DNA from: CALCCV01 sp964388665
Lineage (GTDB): Bacteria > Bdellovibrionota > Bdellovibrionia > Bdellovibrionales > Bdellovibrionaceae
Length of the DNA stretch: 23,946 nt
Direction: 5' to 3'
Assembly (NCBI GenBank): GCA_964388665.1
Contig: CAYMBJ010000062.1
Location: 1 to 23,946, forward strand
This document shows positions 6,531 to 13,936 of the stretch, piece by piece (position 1 is the stretch's first letter; each line of letters starts with the position of its first letter). The position numbers were made by a program, and so were the translations under genes. A model generated the notes under the pieces. It saw nothing but the letters and a program-made list of their open reading frames with translations. It did not search any database and was not told where the DNA came from.

Positions 6531-8786
6531 ATGATGAGTGTGAATCCATCGTCGGAAATTGAAAAAGCAAACCACCAAGCCCGAAAACGCCACCGCGAAC
6601 TTCTCGCAATTTTCTTTATTACATTTTTAAGTATTTTAACCCTGTGGTTTGAGATTCGTCTGATTTCTCAAAGTCAGCAACTTCCGGTGATTCACAGTAT
6701 CTTTTTTTTCGGACTGGTGAACTTCAATGTCATACTGCTGCTCCTACTGATCTTTCTGATTTATCGCAATTTGGGCAAGGTCTTTGTGGAGCGCAAAAAT
6801 CGGGTGATTGGCTCCAATTTAAAGCGAAAGCTAGTCTTTGCATTTATTGGCTTTAGCTTTATTCCGGCAGCACTGATTTTTGTCACTTCGTTCTTTTATC
6901 TGAGCGCGAGCTTTGATAAATGGTTTAGCAAAAAGGTGGTCACCACTCTCAAATCCTCCCTAGAGATTCAGAGCGCCTACATTTTTGAAGCCAGGAAAAA
7001 GAACTATCACTTTGCTCACAAGATATCGGATCAGATCAAGGCCATCGAAAAACAGGGCAGCAGCAATGGACAAAAAAATCTCAAGCAACAGCAGCTCTCG
7101 GCTCTCATCGAAAAGAGCGCGATCCTCGATAATTTGGACTACGTCGAGTACTACCCATCGCTCACCAAAAGGCGGATGCTAGCCTATGGCGAAGACTCCG
7201 AGAAAGAGCCAATACCGAGCCTGTCGACTGAGTTTTTGCTGCGCGGAATGGAGTCCGGAGCCGAAGCCAGCACAATTCAAAACTTTGGCCAAGGCAATCT
7301 CATTCGCGCTATGGTGCCGGTGGATCCAAAAAACAAAATGGGTGTGGTTGTGGTCACAACCTTTGTGCCCCTGTCGCTTGTTTCGCGCATCAACGATGTT
7401 GGCCAGGCCTATGAGGAGTTTCGCGATATCAATCCAATCGAAAATACTTTGAAATCGATCTTTTTAACGATTCTTTTTTTAATTTTCGGAATGATCCTAT
7501 TCTCATCAATTTGGTTTGCCTATCAGTTGGCCGAGCAACTTTCTGTCCCGCTGCTGCACCTGGGCTTGGCCACCCGGCGAATTGCCGCTGGGGACTATAG
7601 CAAGCTCAACGTGAAATCTGGCAATGAAGAGATGCAGAACTTGGTGGACAGCTTCAATCAGATGACCACCAATCTCGAGAAATCTGAAGCCGAAGTTTCG
7701 GCCGCTAATAAAAACCTGCAAGAAACGCTCAATTATATTGAAGTTGTGCTTAGAAACGTATCTGCCGGAATCATTTCGGTCGACAATTCGGGACGTGTGA
7801 CCACCATCAATCGCCATGCTGCGGAACTGTTAAAGATTGATCCCAGCAAGTATCTTGGTCGGCGCGTTCGTGATCTTTTGACTTTTGAATACTTTCGAAC
7901 CTTCGCTGAACTCCTCAAGACCATGCAAGATCAGGGACTCTCGAGCGTCCAGAGAGAGCTAAATCTTAACATTCAAGGCGAACAGCTCCCCGTGCTGATC
8001 AACCTATCTCTGCTAAAAAATGACCAGGGCGAAGAGGTGGGCAGGATTTTGGTGTTTGATGATTTAACGCCAATCATGAATGCGCAGAGATCCGCGGCCT
8101 GGTCCGAAGTGGCCCGTCGCATTGCTCATGAGATCAAAAACCCACTCACTCCCATTCGACTGGCAGCAGAGCGTTTGCAACGAAAATTTGGCAATAACAT
8201 CTCTGATGAAGCTTTTAGTGAGTGCACCAAGATGATCATCCATCAGGTCGAGGATTTGCGCAATTTGGTCAATGAATTTAGCAATTACGCGCGCCTCCCG
8301 CAGGCCAAACTTATGGAAGGTGATTTTAACGAAAGACTGCGCTCGGTGCTGCGAGGTTATGAAGAGACCCATCCCGAAGTGAACTTTCGCATCGAATTGA
8401 GCGAAAACCTGCCACACCTGCGCTTTGATTCTGACCAAATCAAGCGAGTTCTTATTAATTTGTTAGATAATTCACTTTCGGCGCTCAGTGGGGTTAATTC
8501 GCCACTCATCACTGTGTCTACAGAATGCGACAGTGATTACAAAATTGCACGGTGGATCATGACTGACAATGGCATTGGCGTCCCAACAGATGACCGCATC
8601 AGGGTGTTTGAGCCATACTACACCACCAAGGAGCATGGCACAGGCCTCGGCTTAGCGATTGTGAAGCGAATTATCGAAGACCACGGCGGTCATATCCGCT
8701 GCTTCGCCAACCCACCTCAGGGAACGAAGATGGTGATCGATTTGCCGCTACCAACCACTTCCGTCTGGGCGCCGAGCTTAAGGTAA
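6531..8786 (+). CDS. ntrY: NtrY-like membrane sensor histidine kinase
   Basis: A 751-residue kinase with the NtrY layout. Membrane segments lie near residues 24-44, 53-78 and 99-123, followed by an extracytoplasmic sensor region. A fourth segment is near 310-333, then HAMP (about 334-386), a PAS domain (about 400-510) and the kinase core. The phospho-acceptor is H533 in RRIAHEIKNPLTPIR, the N box contains N647 (NLLDNS), and G boxes DNGIGVP and TGLGLAIVKR follow. It should phosphorylate the response regulator encoded next, linking an envelope or nitrogen/redox signal to transcription. The gene begins 4 bases after ribH; adjacent ATG codons at 6531 and 6534 leave the exact start ambiguous. The signal sensed is unknown. 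Confidence 0.9.
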   Translation: MMSVNPSSEIEKANHQARKRHRELLAIFFITFLSILTLWFEIRLISQSQQLPVIHSIFFFGLVNFNVILLLLLIFLIYRNLGKVFVERKNRVIGSNLKRKLVFAFIGFSFIPAALIFVTSFFYLSASFDKWFSKKVVTTLKSSLEIQSAYIFEARKKNYHFAHKISDQIKAIEKQGSSNGQKNLKQQQLSALIEKSAILDNLDYVEYYPSLTKRRMLAYGEDSEKEPIPSLSTEFLLRGMESGAEASTIQNFGQGNLIRAMVPVDPKNKMGVVVVTTFVPLSLVSRINDVGQAYEEFRDINPIENTLKSIFLTILFLIFGMILFSSIWFAYQLAEQLSVPLLHLGLATRRIAAGDYSKLNVKSGNEEMQNLVDSFNQMTTNLEKSEAEVSAANKNLQETLNYIEVVLRNVSAGIISVDNSGRVTTINRHAAELLKIDPSKYLGRRVRDLLTFEYFRTFAELLKTMQDQGLSSVQRELNLNIQGEQLPVLINLSLLKNDQGEEVGRILVFDDLTPIMNAQRSAAWSEVARRIAHEIKNPLTPIRLAAERLQRKFGNNISDEAFSECTKMIIHQVEDLRNLVNEFSNYARLPQAKLMEGDFNERLRSVLRGYEETHPEVNFRIELSENLPHLRFDSDQIKRVLINLLDNSLSALSGVNSPLITVSTECDSDYKIARWIMTDNGIGVPTDDRIRVFEPYYTTKEHGTGLGLAIVKRIIEDHGGHIRCFANPPQGTKMVIDLPLPTTSVWAPSLR

Positions 8787-8844
8787 AACTTACGAAATCA
8801 ATTCATTGATCTCGTCAGCTCTCAAAACTCTAAGGAGAAAAACG

Positions 8845-10224
8845 ATGAGCCTCACATTTAACAATCGCCCGGTTCGGATTTTGATAGTGGATGACGAAGC
8901 CCCCATTCGCGAGATGCTCAGCGCTTCGCTTAAAGATGAAGGCTTTCAGGTCGAAGTGGCTGCCGATGGCCTCAGCGGGCTCAAGGCCATGCAAGAGTTC
9001 CATCCCGACATTGCCTTCTTGGACATTTGGATGCCAGGTAATATGGATGGCCTGCAGCTCTTGACCCGCTCCAAAGAGACCTTTGCACAGATTCAGTATG
9101 TGATGATCTCTGGACACGGAACCATCGAAACAGCTGTGAAGGCAACAAAACTTGGTGCTTTTGATTTTATCGAAAAGCCACTTTCTTTGGACAAAATTCA
9201 AATCATCATTTCAAATATTGTGGCTTATATGCAAGAAAAGGACGAAAAAAATGCCTTCTTGAATAAGCTTCGCAAAAATCTGTCTTTGATTGGTGATTCG
9301 CCAGCGCTGGGCCAGGTGAGACAATTGATATCACGATCTGCACCCACTCAGAGTTGGATACTGATTCAGGGTGAAAATGGCGTCGGCAAAGAATTGGTCG
9401 CGCAAAACATACACTACCTCAGCCATCGCGCAAGTCGTCCCTTTGTGGATGTGATCTGTGCGCAGATCCCTGAGGATTTGCTTGAAGGCGAAATCTTTGG
9501 CTTTGAAAAGGGTGCTCTTCCAGGGCTTGAGAAAACTCGTTACGGTCGCCTCGATATGGCCAGCGGTGGAACTCTGTATATTGACGATATCATCAATATG
9601 AATGCGACTGTGCAACATCGACTGCTCAGGTATTTGCAAGAAAAGAAGTATCAGCGCACGGGCGGCATGGATTTGATCGACAATGATGTGCGAATCATTG
9701 TGGGCACCTCCACCAATCTCGAAACCGCAGTCAAAGAAGGAAAATTTCGCGAGGATCTTTTCTATCGTCTCAATTTGATTTCTATACAGGTGCCGCCTCT
9801 TCGCGAAAGAAATCAGGACATTTCTATATTGGTGCAGCACTTTAGCGATATGATTGCAAAAGAAAGTGGCTACCCCAAAAAGACCTTTTCGGAAACGGCA
9901 ATTGCCAAATTGAAAGATTACCACTGGCCCGGGAATATTCGGGAGCTACGCAATTTTGTGGAGCGCGTCTATATTTTGACTCCGGGCGAATATGTGGATC
10001 TGCATGATGTGCGCTTTGCCGGACTGGCAGAGTTTGAGCCCACCGCGGCTGTGGATGAGGGCATAACCAATTTTCGTGATGCGCGGGCAAAGTTTGAACG
10101 AGAGTATTTGATCAAGAAAATTCAAGAAAATGGCAACAACATCACCAAAACTGCAGAGATGATTGGGCTTGAAAGAAGCTATTTACATCGTAAGATAAAA
10201 GCCTACGGAATTGAGGTCAGTTAA
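8845..10224 (+). CDS. ntrX: NtrX-like response regulator with AAA+ and Fis-type DNA-binding domains; altered GAFTGA loop
   Basis: The start at 8845 is chosen for the AAGGAG at 8831-8836; an upstream TTG would add 13 unlikely residues. The 459-residue protein has a receiver domain (D16-D17, phospho-acceptor D60, K111) and an AAA+ domain with Walker A GENGVGKE (176-183) and Walker B GGTLYIDD (D247-D248, the second normally Glu). FREDLFYRLN and PLRERNQDI follow, and it ends in a Fis-type helix-turn-helix (NITKTAEMIGLERSYLHRKI). The loop that contacts sigma54, normally GAFTGA, reads GALPGL (223-228). Sigma54 activation is therefore doubtful, as also noted for alphaproteobacterial NtrX proteins, and it may regulate sigma70 promoters instead. 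Its partner is surely the kinase encoded just upstream. Confidence 0.88.
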   Translation: MSLTFNNRPVRILIVDDEAPIREMLSASLKDEGFQVEVAADGLSGLKAMQEFHPDIAFLDIWMPGNMDGLQLLTRSKETFAQIQYVMISGHGTIETAVKATKLGAFDFIEKPLSLDKIQIIISNIVAYMQEKDEKNAFLNKLRKNLSLIGDSPALGQVRQLISRSAPTQSWILIQGENGVGKELVAQNIHYLSHRASRPFVDVICAQIPEDLLEGEIFGFEKGALPGLEKTRYGRLDMASGGTLYIDDIINMNATVQHRLLRYLQEKKYQRTGGMDLIDNDVRIIVGTSTNLETAVKEGKFREDLFYRLNLISIQVPPLRERNQDISILVQHFSDMIAKESGYPKKTFSETAIAKLKDYHWPGNIRELRNFVERVYILTPGEYVDLHDVRFAGLAEFEPTAAVDEGITNFRDARAKFEREYLIKKIQENGNNITKTAEMIGLERSYLHRKIKAYGIEVS

Positions 10225-10225
10225 A

Positions 10226-11935
10226 ATGAAATGGTCACAAGCATATGTCTTTACACTAAAAGAAGCGCCCACCGACGCTGAGATCCCTTCACACAAACTG
10301 ATGGTTCGTGCAGGTCTCATCAAAAAGGTGGCTCCAGGAATTTACACCTATGGCAATCTGGCCCTTCGCGCGATTCGCAAGTTTGAAAATATCATTCGCG
10401 AAGAGCTCGAAAAGATCGGCGGCGTCGAAGTTCTGATGCCCATGGTGCAACCTCGAGAATTGTGGGAAGAAACCAATCGCTGGAACGAAATGGGCCCTGG
10501 TTTGATGAAAATGCAAAATCGCAATGATCACTGGTTTTGTTTGGGCGCCACCCATGAAGAGGTCATTACGGATTATGTACGTCATGATATCAAATCCTAT
10601 CGCGACCTGCCCAAGAGCCTCTATCAAATTCAGACCAAATATCGCGATGAAATCCGCCCACGTTTTGGCTTGATGCGGGGACGCGAATTTATCATGAAGG
10701 ATGCTTATACATTTGATGCCGACGAAGAGGGTGCGCTTAAGAATTATTCACTCTACTACAGCGCCTATCGCGCCATCTTTGATCGCCTCGATCTCGAGTA
10801 CCGCACAGTGAATGCTGACGCTGGCAACATTGGTGGCAGTCAAACTCAAGAGTTTCAATTGTTGGCTGCGGCCGGCGAGGATTCGCTTTTGGTTTCGGAC
10901 ACCACCGATTTTGCCGCCAACATAGAAGTCTGCCCGGCCATCGATGCCGAGCCTTTTGAATCCAAAGATGCTCCGCTGCCGCTTGAAAAATTTGCCACCC
11001 CTAAACAGCGCACCATCAAAGATTTGGCAGCATTCACTCAGGTGGAGCCACAGTTTTTAGTAAAAAGTTTATTTTTTGCTTCTGACGATGGGCCCGTGGC
11101 TGTATTGCTCAGAGGCTCTGATGAGCTCAATCCCATCAAGTTAAAGAATCTGCTGGGCATGGCAAATCCACCACTGATGCTGACCGATCAAGAGGTGAAA
11201 ACGCTAACTGGTGCCTATCCAGGTTCCTGCGGCCCTGTTGGTCTTAAATGTCCCATCTATGCAGACCAAGGCCCGATGGGATTAAAAAACTGGATTGTCG
11301 GTGCCAACGAGGACAATTTTCATCTTCGTAATGCAAATCCTGAGCGAGATTTTAAAATCACTGAGGTTGCGGATTTGCGCCTTGCCCGTGAGGGTGATCG
11401 CTGTCCCGAAAGCAATGGGCGACTCAAGGCATTTCGCGGAATTGAAGTGGGTCACGTATTTTATCTAGGTACAAAGTATTCAGAAAAAATGAGCGCAACC
11501 TATTTGGACAAGGCCGGAAAATCTCTGCCACTGCAAATGGGTTGCTACGGAATTGGTGTTTCAAGAACTGTGCAGGCAGCCATTGAACAGTCTCATGATG
11601 GCGACGGCATCATTTGGCCAAAGGCCATCTCACCATTTGATGTTCATATATGTGTTTTGGATCCCAATGATACTAAAATCATGACTCTTGCCGAACAGAT
11701 CTATACGGGTCTCAAAACAATGAACCTCAGTGCCTTTATGGACGATCGAGATGAGCGACCGGGAGTTAAATTTAAAGATGCTGACCTCCTTGGCTTTCCG
11801 CTGCGACTGGTGATCGGCGCGAAGGGCGTCGAGGCCAACGCGCTGGAGATAGTGATTCGCAAAGACAAATCTCAACACAAGGTGCCTCCTCAGGAGGTGG
11901 TGACCACGCTCAAATCATTGTGGGAGAAAATTTAG
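10226..11935 (+). CDS. proS: Prolyl-tRNA synthetase
   Basis: Charges tRNA-Pro with proline in the cytosol. The ATG at 10226 gives 569 residues, close to the usual bacterial (E. coli-type) length of about 570. GAGG lies nine bases upstream inside the end of ntrX, and the genes are one base apart. The class II core shows GATHEEVITD, FRDEIRPRFG-like (YRDEIRPRFGLMRGREF) and MGCYGIGVSR. A YbaK-like editing insertion occupies about 225-385, including the conserved Lys in LVKSLFF, and the anticodon-binding domain starts near 460. No truncation or missing motif is seen, so it should be the normal editing-competent enzyme. Confidence 0.96.
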   Translation: MKWSQAYVFTLKEAPTDAEIPSHKLMVRAGLIKKVAPGIYTYGNLALRAIRKFENIIREELEKIGGVEVLMPMVQPRELWEETNRWNEMGPGLMKMQNRNDHWFCLGATHEEVITDYVRHDIKSYRDLPKSLYQIQTKYRDEIRPRFGLMRGREFIMKDAYTFDADEEGALKNYSLYYSAYRAIFDRLDLEYRTVNADAGNIGGSQTQEFQLLAAAGEDSLLVSDTTDFAANIEVCPAIDAEPFESKDAPLPLEKFATPKQRTIKDLAAFTQVEPQFLVKSLFFASDDGPVAVLLRGSDELNPIKLKNLLGMANPPLMLTDQEVKTLTGAYPGSCGPVGLKCPIYADQGPMGLKNWIVGANEDNFHLRNANPERDFKITEVADLRLAREGDRCPESNGRLKAFRGIEVGHVFYLGTKYSEKMSATYLDKAGKSLPLQMGCYGIGVSRTVQAAIEQSHDGDGIIWPKAISPFDVHICVLDPNDTKIMTLAEQIYTGLKTMNLSAFMDDRDERPGVKFKDADLLGFPLRLVIGAKGVEANALEIVIRKDKSQHKVPPQEVVTTLKSLWEKI

Positions 11936-12738
11936 TGGTTTCTAAGGGAAGCATAGAGTGGACCCACCAGGTTCTGCAAGAAAGAGAAATTCTTGAGCAC
12001 CTAGAGCGCTTGCAGGTGGTGGCCCAAGAGTTCCCCGTGGTGCTACTCAAAGGCGGCGCTCTCATTGGTGATCTGTATCATCCTGGAGAGCGCAGAATAT
12101 CAGACTTGGACCTGCTCGTGCAAAATTCAGATTTATTGAGCATCAAGGAGCGATTGCTTTCGCTTGGCTACACCCCACTGACCGATGGATTCAAGTGGTA
12201 TGCCAATAGCTATAAATGTCTATTCAGCTACCCCGGGGTCATGGCCCCAGTAGAAATTCATACCAAACTCATTTGGACGGAGCCAGAAAATTTTAAGTGG
12301 CTGACTTGCCCATCACAATCTGGCGCATTTTTGCGACTGATGCCTCTGCATGAGCTCTTGCACCTTTGCTTTCACTACAGTTTGCAGCATAATTTTTTAC
12401 ATAAGTTTTGGCTCAGAGACATTCACCTGCATATGTCCAAGTACAACGAGATCAACTGGCCTCATTTTTGGGAACTGTGTGCCGAGCTGAGGGTCACCAA
12501 TTCGATAGGTTTGCTGTTTGCTCTTGATGGGAACCACTGCGGTCAGGCTGGCGATATGCCAGAAAATTGGCGACGCGCGCAGTGGATGGCGCGGAGGATG
12601 CCCTTACAGTTTCTTGATGATCCCACTCGCTTTCCAATTTGGAGCCTGTTAACTAAAATGCACTCTTTACAATCTCTCTGGAGCAGCGCACGCTATGCTG
12701 TGACCCGCTGTTATGGTCGCCTGATCTCAGCCAGCTAG
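11935..12738 (+). CDS. Nucleotidyltransferase-fold protein (PF14907-like), function unknown
   Basis: This 267-residue protein resembles the uncharacterised nucleotidyltransferase family often found in polysaccharide loci. The minimal catalytic pattern is visible: LLKGGAL (37-43), then R54-x-S56-D57-L58-D59 followed by LLV, and a third acidic position E107 in PVEIHTKL. The C-terminal half is helical and rich in Trp and His. I choose GTG at 11935, which overlaps the proS stop (TAGTG) and has GGGAG about eight bases upstream; GTG at 11920 has no suitable ribosome binding site. It is followed after 10 bases by a glycosyltransferase gene. It may nucleotidylate a sugar, lipid or protein substrate in capsule assembly, but the substrate cannot be read here. 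Confidence 0.75.
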   Translation: MVSKGSIEWTHQVLQEREILEHLERLQVVAQEFPVVLLKGGALIGDLYHPGERRISDLDLLVQNSDLLSIKERLLSLGYTPLTDGFKWYANSYKCLFSYPGVMAPVEIHTKLIWTEPENFKWLTCPSQSGAFLRLMPLHELLHLCFHYSLQHNFLHKFWLRDIHLHMSKYNEINWPHFWELCAELRVTNSIGLLFALDGNHCGQAGDMPENWRRAQWMARRMPLQFLDDPTRFPIWSLLTKMHSLQSLWSSARYAVTRCYGRLISAS

Positions 12739-12748
12739 GGAGCCAACA

Positions 12749-13828
12749 ATGCGTATTTTACATCTTGGAAAATACTATTGGCCTTACAAAGGGGGAATGG
12801 AACGATTTGTACGTGATCTTTGCCAAGCTCAAGCCAGGCGTGGTCATCAAGTGGTGTGTGCCGTTCACAATCACATGTCTACTTTTGTTGAAGAAGTCAT
12901 GGGCGGCGTACGCGTGATTCGCTTTGCAAAATGGGCCAAGCTTTGGTCCCAACCTCTTTCGCTATGGCAGCCCCAGCGCCTTCGCGATTGCAACGCCGAT
13001 GTTATTCATATTCATGGTCCCCACCCGCTTGCCGAAATGATCGGAGTCTTTTTTCTATCTGGGCGCAAAATCTTGACTCTGCATGCACTTCCGCAGGGGC
13101 GTATGCAGAGGCAAATATATATTTATTGGCTTAAGCGGATTCTCAATAGATTCAATGCGGTCACATTGACCTCCTCAACCTATCTCAATTCACCGGAATG
13201 TAGCTTCTTAAAAAAATTTCCAGTTCATATCATTCCACTTGGAATTGATTTTGAATATTGGCAGCAGGTGCAGTCGTCGAAGCGGAAAGCCAAAGACATT
13301 CTGTTTGTTGGCAGACCCACACACTACAAAGGCCTCGACATCTTGCTAGCAGCAATCGCAAATACAAATTATGGCTTGTCGATTGTAGGCCAAGGTCCCA
13401 ATAACGAGTCCAAAGTTTGCCAACGACTGCTAGCCCACCAGCAGGTGGAGTGGTTCCCCGATTGCAGTGATGAGGATTTAAAATCGCTTTATCAAACCGC
13501 AAAAATACTAGTCTTGCCCTCAACCTCGAACGCTGAGGCTTTTGGCTTGTGCGTGCTTGAAGCTCAGAGCTTTGGCTTGGCCACTTTGAGCACTGACCTA
13601 GAGTCTGGCTTGCAAGACCTAAATGATGGCAAGACCACCGGCCTCACATTCGCACCAGGAAAAAGCACTGATTTACAGCAAAAAATTGAATTGCTCCTGA
13701 GCAATCAGAGTCTACGACAGTCGCTCGCAAAGCGCGCCCAAGATCTAGTGACAAAAAAATATTCGCTGGAGAGCGTCCTAGCTGCTTACACAGAGCTTTA
13801 CCTAGCCTCTGATGCATCCCCTAGCTGA
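12749..13828 (+). CDS. GT4-family glycosyltransferase
   Basis: A 359-residue retaining glycosyltransferase of the GT-B fold. The N-terminal domain begins MRILHLGKYYWPYKGGMER, typical of GT4 enzymes. The C-terminal nucleotide-sugar domain has ILFVGRPTHYKGLDILL and the E-x7-E motif E263-AFGLCVL-E271. It acts at the cytoplasmic face of the inner membrane on a lipid-linked acceptor. AGGGAG sits about six bases before the ATG, 10 bases after the nucleotidyltransferase gene, so the two are cotranscribed. The sugar transferred cannot be assigned. A gap of about 108 bases separates it from the co-polymerase gene. Confidence 0.9.
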   Translation: MRILHLGKYYWPYKGGMERFVRDLCQAQARRGHQVVCAVHNHMSTFVEEVMGGVRVIRFAKWAKLWSQPLSLWQPQRLRDCNADVIHIHGPHPLAEMIGVFFLSGRKILTLHALPQGRMQRQIYIYWLKRILNRFNAVTLTSSTYLNSPECSFLKKFPVHIIPLGIDFEYWQQVQSSKRKAKDILFVGRPTHYKGLDILLAAIANTNYGLSIVGQGPNNESKVCQRLLAHQQVEWFPDCSDEDLKSLYQTAKILVLPSTSNAEAFGLCVLEAQSFGLATLSTDLESGLQDLNDGKTTGLTFAPGKSTDLQQKIELLLSNQSLRQSLAKRAQDLVTKKYSLESVLAAYTELYLASDASPS

Positions 13829-13936
13829 AAGGCAAAAAGATTAACTGCACGGACCACTAGACTTCTGACCTAAACCAGCCGCCAAATTTGAATTTCCCGA
13901 CTCGATATTGCCTAGGAATTTCCGATTCATATAGAG

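Noticed and set aside
8806..8844. TTG start adding 13 residues to the NtrX-like protein
   Set aside because: AAGGAG with good spacing precedes the ATG at 8845, where the receiver domain begins in the usual way.
10211..10225. TTG start of proS overlapping ntrX
   Set aside because: The ATG at 10226 has GAGG nine bases upstream and gives the conserved N-terminus and normal length.
13909..13936. TTGCCT-N16-TATAGA as promoter of the co-polymerase gene
   Set aside because: Transcription would begin inside the coding sequence after the ATG, so it could not produce the full protein.
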